Below, piece after piece: positions 24,200-32,479 of a stretch of DNA of 64,000 nt. The notes under the pieces are model-generated. The model had not been told where the DNA came from, did no database searches, and saw only the letters and a program-made list of their open reading frames with translations. The stretch is from a virus: IMG/VR virus record IMGVR_UViG_3300042291_000957, positions 26,420 to 90,419 of that record; one strand, given 5' to 3'. Position numbers and translations under genes: made by a program. Each line of letters opens with the position of its first letter. The first letter of the stretch is position 1.

Positions 24200-25275
24200 T
24201 CGGTGACCTCCAAGTCTGGTTCAACTGTAGTAGTTATCTCAGAAGTGGAAATTTCACCGTGTTTAGAAATGTCTGCCATTGCAATGTCTAGGCCGTCTTT
24301 CTCATTCTTTTCCCAAGCCTTGCGGAACTGTTTGATGATCTCACCGTCTTTGGTTGTGTAGACAAGGCTGTTACCTTCTTTCTTGAGCATGCCTTTAGCT
24401 TCGAACAGGTCGACTAATCCACTATATGGACTCATACCTGTTTCATAAGGAATCTCAACCTGTACACTTTCAAACGGCTTTGCATAACGAGTTTTCATAA
24501 TCTTACAGGCTGCACGAATACCCTGTACGGTTGTGGTCTTATTGCCGTCTGCATCAAGTTTCAATTTCAACTTACGCATGGCAACAACGATTGAACTTGC
24601 GTAGATAAAACCTTGACCACCACTAATCTTGTCATCCGGATCAAACATGTCTTGACTTGCGTATGTGTGATTGGTACATACCATACCAATATTGTAGGCG
24701 CCGAACATATTAACACAGTTGCGAACCAGTGCTGTCAGTGCCTTAGGCTTACGGCCCATGTCACCTTTCATGTCGCCTGCTTGAAACTGATTAACGTCTG
24801 TAGGAGTCAACAACATACCTAACGAATCAATAATGAACAAGATCTTAGGACGATCTGCTTCATCCATAGTTTTATATTCTGCAATAAACTCTGTAATAGT
24901 CTTTGCCACGTCATCAATCATAGCCATATTAAGTTTTAACAACTTATCTGGACTTGTGTCAACGCCAAGAGCGTGTAACCATTTTTCGTCAAGTGCGTTT
25001 TCTGTATCGATTAAGATAGGATAAATGCCTGCTTTCTGTGCGTTTGCTACAAGATTGCCTGAACAGATAAATGATTTACCTGCACCACTTTCTCCTGCAA
25101 ACACAGTTACCTTGCCTAACGGAATACCACGATCAAAATATCCGCTGATAAGATAGTTTAATGCGTAGTTGTTTGTACTGACCCAGTCAGTTGGGTCGTT
25201 GAAGCCAATACTTAAACCGTCGATAGATTTAGTAATTGACTTTCTAAATTTAGAAATATCAAATGCTTTTGCCAT
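24196..25275 (-). CDS. uvsX: UvsX, RecA-like recombinase
   Basis: UvsX forms the presynaptic filament for strand exchange and recombination-dependent replication. Start MAKAFDISKFRKSITKSIDG is chosen over an upstream frame extension into the gp32-uvsX spacer. Walker A is GESGAGKS (residues 61-68), Walker B lies in ILFIIDSLGMLLTPTD, and MVCTNHTYASQDMF and SGGQGFIYASSIVVAMRK match the RecA core L2 region. At 359 residues it is similar to T4 (391). Confidence 0.94.
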   Translation of the reverse strand: MAKAFDISKFRKSITKSIDGLSIGFNDPTDWVSTNNYALNYLISGYFDRGIPLGKVTVFAGESGAGKSFICSGNLVANAQKAGIYPILIDTENALDEKWLHALGVDTSPDKLLKLNMAMIDDVAKTITEFIAEYKTMDEADRPKILFIIDSLGMLLTPTDVNQFQAGDMKGDMGRKPKALTALVRNCVNMFGAYNIGMVCTNHTYASQDMFDPDDKISGGQGFIYASSIVVAMRKLKLKLDADGNKTTTVQGIRAACKIMKTRYAKPFESVQVEIPYETGMSPYSGLVDLFEAKGMLKKEGNSLVYTTKDGEIIKQFRKAWEKNEKDGLDIAMADISKHGEISTSEITTTVEPDLEVTE

Positions 25276-25300
25276 ATTATTTTTTTTGCCCTGTTGAGAA

Positions 25301-25328
25301 ATAGAGTGTGAGTTGCCCCACACTCTAT
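25301..25328 (-). terminator. Hairpin between gp32 and uvsX
   Basis: Perfect 10-base stem ATAGAGTGTG / CACACTCTAT with an eight-base loop, six to ten bases after gp32's stop. No U-run follows, so it is more likely a processing site or partial attenuator that raises gp32 over UvsX than a full terminator. Confidence 0.5.
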
Positions 25329-25339
25329 GTTTAGTCTAA

Positions 25340-26335
25340 TTACTTTTGACGATTGCGAATCATGGCAAGGATGTCTTGCGCACGACTTGCACTTTCACCA
25401 GTAGGTGCTGCTGGTGCTGCCTTCACTGCCGGAGTAGCAGGTTCTTCCCAAGGAGCATCTTCTTCAACTGCTGAAGCGGCTACTGGAGCGGCCACTGCGG
25501 CACGTGGTGCGGCAGATTTATTAGGATCACCTGTTGCTTGACCCATTCCAGCTGGTTTGAAGTACTGACCCCAACGTTCCATATCATATGCTTCACCGTC
25601 AACTGACGCTTCAAACATTTCCTTCATAACCTTAAGCTCAACATCTGTTGGCTTCTTAGGTAGGAAGTCGCTTAGATTGTGTAATCCAAACTGTTCAATT
25701 GCTGCCTTGTCGGCGTCGGAAATAGCACGTTCACGACGGCTCCACTTTGATGTAGAGTAGTCAGCAAATCCGCCTTTGCTGGTCTTAGCAATACGGAAGT
25801 CAACACCACGCATAAAGTCAGTTGGCAATTCTTCCAACTCTGGATCCATCAATGCTGAACGGATAATTTGATAGATTTGAGGACCGATGATAAATCTACG
25901 AATTGGATTTTCTGGTGTCTTATCTTCCTTAATAGGATCTTCAACAACAAAGCCTTGGAAAATGTACGAACGCTTTTTCCAATACTTACGCCCCATTTCT
26001 TCTAGAGCTTTGTCTTTAAACCAGCCACGAACTTCTGTAAGAATTGGACAGGCCGTACCGTCATTGTACATTTCTACACAAGGAACCTGTACCTGCACAG
26101 CTCGTGAATCTGTTTCGCCTTTGATACCTGCAAACGGCAATTTGATCATTGCACGTTCTACCCAAAAGAATGTATTGGCAGAGTTGCCGTCTGGTAGTAA
26201 GCGAATTACTGCTTCCTTACCTTCCTGCATATTCCAATGTGGGTAAATTGCGTTGTCTCCACCGCCGGTGGATTGTCCTGTGGACTTTGATTGTGCTTCT
26301 TGAAGTTTCGCACGAATTTCTGCTAATGTTGCCAT
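25340..26335 (-). CDS. gp32: Single-stranded DNA-binding protein (gp32)
   Basis: gp32 coats single-stranded DNA and organises replication and recombination. MATLAEIRAKLQEAQSKSTG is the N-terminal cooperativity region, IYPHWNMQEGKEAVIRLLPD begins the OB-fold core, and VPCVEMYNDGTACPILTEVR provides the Cys pair of the zinc site. The end is acidic/Ala-Pro rich with EEDAPWEEPATP and a terminal RAQDILAMIRNRQK. Length 331 (T4: 301). A near-perfect ribosome site AGGAGG precedes the start by eight bases. Confidence 0.92.
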   Translation of the reverse strand: MATLAEIRAKLQEAQSKSTGQSTGGGDNAIYPHWNMQEGKEAVIRLLPDGNSANTFFWVERAMIKLPFAGIKGETDSRAVQVQVPCVEMYNDGTACPILTEVRGWFKDKALEEMGRKYWKKRSYIFQGFVVEDPIKEDKTPENPIRRFIIGPQIYQIIRSALMDPELEELPTDFMRGVDFRIAKTSKGGFADYSTSKWSRRERAISDADKAAIEQFGLHNLSDFLPKKPTDVELKVMKEMFEASVDGEAYDMERWGQYFKPAGMGQATGDPNKSAAPRAAVAAPVAASAVEEDAPWEEPATPAVKAAPAAPTGESASRAQDILAMIRNRQK

Positions 26336-26391
26336 TTTAAATGCCTCCTATGTTATGCCTAAAATGTTTATATGCCTTATGCACATATGTT

Positions 26392-26420
26392 ATTATGCGC
26401 TTTTTATTTAGCAAGGTCAA
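26392..26420 (-). promoter_or_regulatory. Sigma70-like early promoter for gp32 operon
   Basis: TTGACC (26415-26420), 17-base spacer, CATAAT (26392-26397), predicted start near 26385 giving a 50-base leader. The leader carries AGGAGG (26344-26349). Confidence 0.7.
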
Positions 26421-26449
26421 TGATTTTTTGTTTATTTTTGATTTTATTT

Positions 26450-26476
26450 TGCCAATAAAAAAGCCCAGGGCTTAAC
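26450..26476 (-). terminator. Weak hairpin with U-run after 26472 gene
   Basis: Minus strand TTAAGCCCTGGGCTTTTTTA at the stop of the small gene: AAGC/GCTT stem with tight loop, followed by six T. Would insulate the gp32 promoter from upstream transcription. Confidence 0.45.
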
Positions 26477-26651
26477 CGTGAGCTTTTCTATATTTGGCCA
26501 ATGCCATTTGTCTAGCTAGCCATAATCTAAACTTTACATAGTCTGATAGGTCATCATCTTCAACTAACTTACCAAACTCTGCGCTTCGTCGATTACGGCC
26601 ATAAGTGATCTCATCATCAAGGACAAGATCACTATCTTCTAAATCAAATTT
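26472..26651 (-). CDS. Conserved-looking small ORF without ATG start (possible +1 frameshift product)
   Basis: The frame gives KFDLEDSDLVLDDEITYG, RRSAEFGKLVEDDD and SDYVKFRLWLARQMALAKYR, a sequence that reads as a true small phage protein (about 60 aa). No ATG, GTG or TTG lies near its sensible N-terminus; the nearest CTG is at 26664-26666. It starts in the +1 frame exactly at the stop (AAG TAA A) of the secreted-protein gene, so a +1 frameshift would fuse the two. A non-ATG start or a base error are alternatives. Coordinates of the 5' end are approximate. Confidence 0.5.
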   Translation of the reverse strand, partial: KFDLEDSDLVLDDEITYGRNRRSAEFGKLVEDDDLSDYVKFRLWLARQMALAKYRKAHG

Positions 26652-26868
26652 ACTTCGCTGGAACAGCGGCTGGCTTTGCGTCTGCTTTAGGTGCGTCTTT
26701 CTTAGCACTGTCACTTTTTGCAGGCTTTTTCTCTTCCTTCTTAACTTCAGCCTTGGCAGGTGCTGTTGCAACCGGGGCTGCTGGCTTGGCTTCTTCTTTC
26801 TTGGCAGGTGCTTGTGCAAATGCTGATACTGCGAACACGGTAGCGAGGATTGCGATTACTGATTTCAT
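26650..26868 (-). CDS. Secreted Ala/Lys/Pro-rich small protein, 72 aa
   Basis: MKSVIAILATVFAVSAFAQA is a classical Sec signal peptide with an AxA cleavage site after AFA. The mature part is low-complexity Ala, Lys, Pro and Glu (KKEEAKPAAPVATAPAK, KKEEKKPAKSDSAKK), with no Cys or aromatic residues. It has a good ribosome site (AAAGGAA). It would be periplasmic, made for the infected cell. Similar signal peptides are common in betaproteobacterial small proteins. Function unknown. Confidence 0.75.
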   Translation of the reverse strand: MKSVIAILATVFAVSAFAQAPAKKEEAKPAAPVATAPAKAEVKKEEKKPAKSDSAKKDAPKADAKPAAVPAK

Positions 26869-26887
26869 TTTAAAGTTTCCTTTGGTT

Positions 26888-26911
26888 ATGTAGGAATTTC
26901 TACCCCTACAT
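26888..26911 (-). other. Inverted repeat in leader of secreted-protein gene
   Basis: ATGTAGG and CCTACAT form a 7-base stem with a 10-base loop, 20 bases before the start codon. It may protect the 5' end or hold regulation. Confidence 0.35.
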
Positions 26912-26957
26912 ATATATAACGCGGTAGCCTATGAACTCGTTGACAAGCAATTTAGCC

Positions 26958-26982
26958 AAAAAGAAAGGGCACCTAAGTGCCC
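26958..26982 (-). terminator. Rho-independent terminator after 27003 gene
   Basis: Stem GGGCAC/GTGCCC with TTAG loop, followed by TTTCTTTTT on the minus strand, about 20 bases after the stop codon of the 27003 gene. Confidence 0.75.
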
Positions 26983-27002
26983 GATCTAGTTGATATTATA
27001 TC

Positions 27003-28997
27003 TTAATAGCCTGCAAGTTCTCTAATACGAGCAAGTTCTGCAATCTGCGGATCTTGCTGTTGTGGAGCCATTCTTTCTACCATTTTGCGAGCAACCATTT
27101 CTGCCTGTTCGCCAAACTTCTTGCCTACCATAATAGCAACGCCTTCTGGGCCTTTAGGGAATGTGCCTGATTCACGATCATAAAATGTATGAACAAATTC
27201 TGCTAACTCTTGAACATTCATTTTAGACTGCATGCCTCGTTGTGCTAATGCTTTAGCACTATCTTGACCTGTTCGGTTCGGATTGTTGGGCTTTTTAAAA
27301 TTTGACTTTTCATCATCTGCATCCCAAGGAGGAGAATTGTCATCGTCGTCTTTTTTAGACGGTTCAGTGTCAGCTTCTCCCATACCTAGTTCTTGTTTTC
27401 TACGTGCTAGACCAGCGGAGCTAGTTGGCGATTTTGTTTTCTCGTCATCTATATCCTTGGTGCTCATTTTCCAATCATCGTCGCCTTTGGCTTTTCTCAT
27501 AAAAGCAGGAACATCACTTTTATTTGGACCATCGGATCCTTCTTGTGGTGCTTCTGGCGCTGTTATATCACCCCCTTGGTCAGTCGCCGGCGCTTCACCT
27601 TCTGGCGGAACAAAATCTCCAAAGTCTAGTTGTTCTAGAGTATCCGGCGCATTTTGTTCTAACCATTCTTTTACTAGACCCCTTACACAACTGTCCGGGT
27701 CTTGTTTTGATTGTTCTTTTATTTCTTGAAATAATTGTGGATCTTCAATTATGCCTTTTAGGCTTTCAATAGCATTTGTGCCATCGACACCTGCTGGAAA
27801 ATGTTGTCCTACTAATTCTTGTAATTCTTTTATGGCTGCTGATTTTTCTTCTTCATCTTCGCTGGAAATTGCCGAAGCTTCTCCTAGCCCCATTGCCCAA
27901 GTTTCAAATCTAGCAAATGGATCGTTGTAATTTACACTAACCTCGTTTTCTACTACGTCTGGTTGTGTCATTTCGACTATGTCGTCATAGCCTATTTCGC
28001 TTTCTTTCATTAGTCTATATAGAACAGGAAATACTGATTTGATATCTTCTTTGAAATTTCTTACTGTGAATTGATCTGTGTACTGTTCTACTACGTCTTG
28101 TGGAATCTCTACGGGTTCCATTGCCTGGAAATTTTCTTTGTATGCCTCGTAATGACCTTGTTTGGCCAGTGCTTTGATTTGTTCTCTTAGACCATTTAGA
28201 TACTGCGACGATCTTTCTACAATAGAGTTGTTCATTGAATTCATTAGGTCATTGCGCACGACATAACTTTCAAAACTTTTTAGTTGCGCAATTTCTTCAC
28301 TCATACCTACAATACTTTTTCCAAGGTCATCGTAAGGTAATCCACCATTGGCCACGTGACGTTGCATTGCACGAGCGCCAGCTAGATGGATAAAGGGATA
28401 TTTGAATCTTTCACCGTCTTGATTTTCCACAAACAATGCGCCGATGTTTCTTGTTCTACTACCAGGGGCAGTGTCGTCCATAACTGCTTTGCTGTGTTTG
28501 ATGATTAGACGTGTGTCCATTAATTTTTGGAAGCTGACGTTCTTGCTGCCATACATTGCGCTTTCGCTCATAATTGATTCTCCAACAGTGGGGGATGTAT
28601 TTGGTTGTGATTGTTTGGGCGTATTATACTGACTTAGAAATGCAAAGTCTCTACGATCTAAATTGTCTTTGGCAATATCTCTAGTATCAAAGCTCATCAA
28701 TCTTCTTTTTGCAAATAACCGTAATTCTTTTAGAAATCCATACCATCCTTCTTTCTGGGTGGTGTCCATGCTTTCTGTAATACCTGTACTAAAATAAACT
28801 TTGATAGAATTATTTTCAGCAAGACTAATACTTACATGGCCAATTGCCGCTTCACCGTCTTTGTAATCAAAATCAAAGAATCTTGCTTCTTCGGGATTGA
28901 TAGTGATAGCACCGGTATCATTTCCTAATTTTAGGCCAGAAAATCTACTACGTATTTTGTAGAATAGATCAGTGGCAATGTTGTTTGTTGCATCCAT
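27003..28997 (-). CDS. Large phage structural/packaging-linked protein, 664 aa
   Basis: Start MDATNNIATDLFYKIRSRFS. The N-terminal 300 residues look folded (FSTGITESMDTTQKEGWYGF, RRDFAFLSQYN), with RTRNIGALFVENQDGERFKY and FIHLAGARAMQRHVANGGLP in the middle; the C-terminal third is acidic and disordered (SSEDEEEKSAA, EPSKKDDDDNSPPWDADDEK), ending with a short helical domain FYDRESGTFPKGPEGVAIMV. I recall such proteins beside gp17 in marine T4-like phages as virion proteins; no function is known. It begins 12 bases before the end of gp17's reading frame boundary. Confidence 0.65.
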   Translation of the reverse strand: MDATNNIATDLFYKIRSRFSGLKLGNDTGAITINPEEARFFDFDYKDGEAAIGHVSISLAENNSIKVYFSTGITESMDTTQKEGWYGFLKELRLFAKRRLMSFDTRDIAKDNLDRRDFAFLSQYNTPKQSQPNTSPTVGESIMSESAMYGSKNVSFQKLMDTRLIIKHSKAVMDDTAPGSRTRNIGALFVENQDGERFKYPFIHLAGARAMQRHVANGGLPYDDLGKSIVGMSEEIAQLKSFESYVVRNDLMNSMNNSIVERSSQYLNGLREQIKALAKQGHYEAYKENFQAMEPVEIPQDVVEQYTDQFTVRNFKEDIKSVFPVLYRLMKESEIGYDDIVEMTQPDVVENEVSVNYNDPFARFETWAMGLGEASAISSEDEEEKSAAIKELQELVGQHFPAGVDGTNAIESLKGIIEDPQLFQEIKEQSKQDPDSCVRGLVKEWLEQNAPDTLEQLDFGDFVPPEGEAPATDQGGDITAPEAPQEGSDGPNKSDVPAFMRKAKGDDDWKMSTKDIDDEKTKSPTSSAGLARRKQELGMGEADTEPSKKDDDDNSPPWDADDEKSNFKKPNNPNRTGQDSAKALAQRGMQSKMNVQELAEFVHTFYDRESGTFPKGPEGVAIMVGKKFGEQAEMVARKMVERMAPQQQDPQIAELARIRELAGY

Positions 28998-29008
28998 AGT
29001 TATATTTA

Positions 29009-30598
29009 TCAAAACCCGCTACTGACAAAGATCGGCATTGGCATTTGATCTTCTGTGAGTTTTTCTGTCATTTTTTCGTAGATTTTAGGATCCCAATCGC
29101 TGAGAATAGTGGCCATACGCAGTATTAGTAATGTTGCACTCACAAGATCGTCGTGTTCTCCGGTCTTGGCTCCAAATCCTACTCCGTGAGCTACAAAAGT
29201 TTTTAATTCGGAAATCAAAGGCTTACTATTGATCTTCATCTTTTGTGTTTCTAGCATATGCTTGAGCTGACTGCAGGTGGTTATTTTTGTACGGTGTGTA
29301 GTGTTAAATCCCTTACGGAATTTTCGAACATGACCTTTACGTATAGGCTCACTTAGGAACAGTCCAGGAAAGTTTTCTTCACCTATATTATTGATCACAA
29401 TTAATGCAGCTTCACCTAAGGTGTTATTTTCTACACTGTAGTAGATCTGCGAACTTGCACCACCTAGTTCTGTGCTTCTGTCTTGAATATATTTGCAGAC
29501 TTCTCTTAGGTGTTTTACTTGAGTTTGTATAGGAGTTAGATTGTGACGCCACTCGGCTACCTGAATCATACTAGGCATTTCAAACACCTGGATGGCAGCA
29601 TAGTCTCCACCAGTACCAAGACTGGGATCTAATGATACTAGATAGGTGCATCTAGAATCAATTTCTTTATACCAACGTGTTTGGCCCATGGTCATTATGG
29701 GATCGACACCTTTAAGTTCTGCAAGTTTAACAGCATTGATCAGTGTTTCATCAAAGATTAAAAATTCGCAATCAAATTCTCTACGAAATCGCTCGTCCCC
29801 TATTTTGGCTCGTTCTGTTTGTGCCCAGGCATCGTCGCGATCAGGGTGTTCATTCCAGTGTGCAAAAAAACTGTGAAATCCGTTGGCTCCTAATGGAGTT
29901 TCATTGCCAAATTCATCAAAACGTTTTTGAGCTTCTGTCCAAATAAGTGCAAACTGATCTTCGTCTGAGTTTGGAGTTGATGTAATAATACATTTACCAC
30001 CAGTTGACAGGGTTGGTGATAATGCAGTCCAAAACTCTTTGGCTTTTTCTGGGGGTTGTACAAATGCAAACTCATCGCAATAGATCAATGAAAGAGATTT
30101 ACCACGACCTGTATTTTCTGTAGTTGTCACTGCCTGTATACGAGCGCCGTTGTCATATTCGATGGTATTTCTGTTATACGAATAAACGCCAGCACGAATA
30201 AAGTCTGGCAAGTTTTCATAGCCGAATCGATAACGATTCATAATATCCTGCGCACCTTCATATTTGTGAGCGGCAATAAGCACTTGTGCTTCTGGAACAA
30301 ACTGTGTGTACCATAATAGGTATCCTGTGGCACAGGTAGTTTTGCCCATCTGACGAGGTAGCATACCAATAGACTGTTTATAGTTGTGGTATGATTGAAT
30401 CAATCGTTCTTGATACTCGTAGGGTACAAAAGGAATTGATCCTCGTACAGGATGTTGAATCTTTAAAAAGTTTTTACAAAAATACAGCGGACCGTTAACA
30501 GGATCCATACAGGCTTCTAGATGCTTGACTTCCTCTAACGTGTATCGTTGAGGTGCGTGTGCTTTCTTAATTAAATTACCGTCTAGTGATTTTGCCAT
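29009..30598 (-). CDS. gp17: Terminase large subunit (gp17)
   Basis: Packaging motor ATPase-nuclease. Walker A is PRQMGKTT (residues 81-88), Walker B LIYCDEFAF (171-179), and CIITSTPNSDEDQF the coupling motif. The nuclease half shows D324 in YLVSLDPSLGTGGDYAAIQV, E390 in YYSVENNTLGEAAL and D483/D484 in GEHDDLVSATLLIL. At 529 residues it is shorter than T4 (610) but complete. A minus-strand GTAAATA lies just before the start. Confidence 0.94.
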   Translation of the reverse strand: MAKSLDGNLIKKAHAPQRYTLEEVKHLEACMDPVNGPLYFCKNFLKIQHPVRGSIPFVPYEYQERLIQSYHNYKQSIGMLPRQMGKTTCATGYLLWYTQFVPEAQVLIAAHKYEGAQDIMNRYRFGYENLPDFIRAGVYSYNRNTIEYDNGARIQAVTTTENTGRGKSLSLIYCDEFAFVQPPEKAKEFWTALSPTLSTGGKCIITSTPNSDEDQFALIWTEAQKRFDEFGNETPLGANGFHSFFAHWNEHPDRDDAWAQTERAKIGDERFRREFDCEFLIFDETLINAVKLAELKGVDPIMTMGQTRWYKEIDSRCTYLVSLDPSLGTGGDYAAIQVFEMPSMIQVAEWRHNLTPIQTQVKHLREVCKYIQDRSTELGGASSQIYYSVENNTLGEAALIVINNIGEENFPGLFLSEPIRKGHVRKFRKGFNTTHRTKITTCSQLKHMLETQKMKINSKPLISELKTFVAHGVGFGAKTGEHDDLVSATLLILRMATILSDWDPKIYEKMTEKLTEDQMPMPIFVSSGF

Positions 30599-30612
30599 AC
30601 TGTTATTTACTG

Positions 30613-30640
30613 AAAAAAATAGGCTCCGAAGAGCCTATTT
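30613..30640 (-). terminator. Strong terminator with UUCG tetraloop
   Basis: Minus strand AAATAGGCTC-TTCG-GAGCCTATTTTTTT: ten-base stem, tetraloop, long T run. Ends transcription of the 30658 gene before gp17. Confidence 0.85.
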
Positions 30641-30657
30641 GAGTTTATGTTGTTATA

Positions 30658-31011
30658 TTAAGCAACAGTAATACTTGTTGCTGCTGTAACGGTAGTTCCT
30701 GTAACGTCAACATCATTAGGGCCAACTACTGTACCTAGGTTTCTAATCCTAGTTTGAATATCTGCTGCTGAAAGACTTAAATCAGTAACAATGTGTATTG
30801 TTCCTGCCGATGAATCAGTTACCAAAAACATCAAAGGATTAATTTCTTTAACAATCATTTCAACTGTTTCGTCTACAGCATCATCTTCTGCTCTTAGATC
30901 TCGTGCGCTTGCTGCTGCATTTTTCACCGTGATTAAAAATGCATTAGCATTTAAATTATACAGGGTGGCTACGGTACAGTTGAGTCCGTTAGTTCTTGTA
31001 AATGATCCCAT
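30658..31011 (-). CDS. Small virion-type protein, 117 aa
   Basis: MGSFTRTNGLNCTVATLYNL leads a beta-rich domain with VDETVEMIVKEINPLMFLVT and IRNLGTVVGPNDVDVTGT. It has a ribosome site GGAGC and is closed by a strong UUCG terminator. Its simple, hydrophobic beta sequence suggests a capsid decoration or tail-associated protein. The family is not recognised. Confidence 0.6.
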   Translation of the reverse strand: MGSFTRTNGLNCTVATLYNLNANAFLITVKNAAASARDLRAEDDAVDETVEMIVKEINPLMFLVTDSSAGTIHIVTDLSLSAADIQTRIRNLGTVVGPNDVDVTGTTVTAATSITVA

Positions 31012-31021
31012 TTATAGCTCC

Positions 31022-31897
31022 TTAATCTTTTAATCTACCATCAGCTTCAGCTGACTTTAACATTGCTGCACGGTCTGGATAGCTACCACGCTTGACATCT
31101 TTGGCAGCAGCCTTTTCACCTTTAGTAGGATTCTTAACGTGCTTTAATGCGTCAAACTTTTCAGATTTAGCTTCTGCTAAACGATTACGTAGTTCGTTTC
31201 TAATAGAAGTTCTTAAATCAACAGCTTCAACACGTTGCATAGGGTTGTCGCCGCCTGCTACTTTAGGGTATGTGCCTTTAGGTCCGTTCATACCGCCAGC
31301 AAGTTTGTTCACCATGTAGTCAATGTCTTTGTATTTTTCTTCCGGCTCGTTGGCATATTCATTTTTCTTTTCGTCATCTTTTTCCATGCCGCGATCATCG
31401 TCTTGATCATCTTTATCGCTTGAGACTTTGTCAATGTCATTGTCGTCAGGCATATTGTCAGAGTCCATGTCGCTTGGGCCGCCCATATTATCTGCATCTG
31501 GCTCATCGTGTGGTTTGTCCATGTCTAGATCTGGCAACATTTTTAATGGTCCAGCATCTAGGTTACCGAGATCACCTATAGCAGATATGCTAGGTCCTGG
31601 AGGAGTCAACGATGGCATTGCAGTCATGGTAGGCATTGGCATCATCTTGGATGGCTGGTTAATCATATCTGGATTAACTTTAGTCATAAGTTTCATTAAA
31701 CTTTCAATGTTGTCCATACCTTGTGCATTAAGATTCACACTCATACTAGGATGACTTGGCGGTGGTGTTTGACTAGTCACCGACGGTGGCATACTCATAG
31801 GCATAGGTGCATCACCGCAGGCTTCTGTAGCAGGCATTGATTGTGTAGTTGGTTGATCCAAGTCTCTCATCTTGGCTAACAGTTGATTAAAGTCCAT
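31022..31897 (-). CDS. Met/Pro-rich and acidic phage protein, 291 aa
   Basis: Starts MDFNQLLAKMRDLDQPTTQS. The region 30-120 is Met/Pro-rich (MPMSMPPSVTSQTPPPSHPS) with SMSVNLNAQGMDNIESLMKL; 120-180 is very acidic (PDADNMGGPSDMDSDNMPDD); the C-terminus is a conserved basic helical domain (RTSIRNELRNRLAEAKSEKF). Disordered Met/Asp-rich proteins of this sort occur beside gp16 and gp17 in marine T4-like phages. A scaffold or assembly role is a guess. Confidence 0.6.
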   Translation of the reverse strand: MDFNQLLAKMRDLDQPTTQSMPATEACGDAPMPMSMPPSVTSQTPPPSHPSMSVNLNAQGMDNIESLMKLMTKVNPDMINQPSKMMPMPTMTAMPSLTPPGPSISAIGDLGNLDAGPLKMLPDLDMDKPHDEPDADNMGGPSDMDSDNMPDDNDIDKVSSDKDDQDDDRGMEKDDEKKNEYANEPEEKYKDIDYMVNKLAGGMNGPKGTYPKVAGGDNPMQRVEAVDLRTSIRNELRNRLAEAKSEKFDALKHVKNPTKGEKAAAKDVKRGSYPDRAAMLKSAEADGRLKD

Positions 31898-32466
31898 TAT
31901 TTACTCCCCATTGCGCTTTTAAGGCCTAACTTGTCGGTCTTGCCTTTGGGCAGCTTATATTCTGTTGGCCCAGTTTGATCTTTTTTACGTTGTTTTGCAG
32001 TTTTTTCAAGGTCTTTTAAAAAGCCTTTGTTGAAGTCATCACCAAAATAGTCTTTGTGTTTGGCATTTGTATTTTCTTTGTAGTTGGAATCTGTTAACAG
32101 TGCTTGTCCTGATGGTTCGTTGTCTAGCAGAACTTGATCAGCTTCTGTTGGTTCACTACCACCTCGTACACGAAAGCTGGATTCGTCGAGTCCCAGTGCC
32201 TTGACATCATTAGTTATTTCTGGTCCTGTAATAGGATATTCACAAATTACTTCGAACACAGTTACTTCACAATTTTTCATTGTGGGGAAGTCCAGAGGCA
32301 ATGCCTGTATTGGTGTGGTCTTGATTTTTTCTAACTTGATACATTTGCAGCGATCTAGTGCTGTCTTCAAGTTTTCTTGAAAAGCCTCGGGCAATTCTCC
32401 AGCCACTTTGACTTTAAAGTTATAGATTTTTTTGCTTTCGGCAAGATATTCTGTAAATGGTTTCAT
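31897..32466 (-). CDS. Conserved phage protein (assembly/virion type), 189 aa
   Basis: MKPFTEYLAESKKIYNFKVK starts a conserved module: VAGELPEAFQENLKTALDRC, TTPIQALPLDFPTMKNCEVT and FRVRGGSEPTEADQVL form an alpha/beta domain, followed by a charged tail. The family appears in several marine phage lineages, including T4-like and podovirus types, as far as I recall, so it is probably a small virion or assembly factor. A CATAAATA late motif lies six bases before its start. Confidence 0.62.
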   Translation of the reverse strand: MKPFTEYLAESKKIYNFKVKVAGELPEAFQENLKTALDRCKCIKLEKIKTTPIQALPLDFPTMKNCEVTVFEVICEYPITGPEITNDVKALGLDESSFRVRGGSEPTEADQVLLDNEPSGQALLTDSNYKENTNAKHKDYFGDDFNKGFLKDLEKTAKQRKKDQTGPTEYKLPKGKTDKLGLKSAMGSK

Positions 32467-32471
32467 GTTAG

Positions 32472-32479
32472 TATTTATG
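32472..32479 (-). promoter_or_regulatory. Late promoter motif (CATAAATA)
   Basis: Minus-strand CATAAATA, one mismatch to the T4 late consensus, overlapping the gp16 stop codon and six bases before the next start. Confidence 0.35.

Noticed and set aside
25276-25323. N-terminal extension of UvsX starting inside the gp32-uvsX spacer
   Set aside because: The added residues come from the hairpin and have no RecA-like similarity; ATG at 25275 fits the family start.
30658-31011. Second tail tube gene
   Set aside because: Sequence is beta-rich but lacks the tail-tube blocks seen in gp19.
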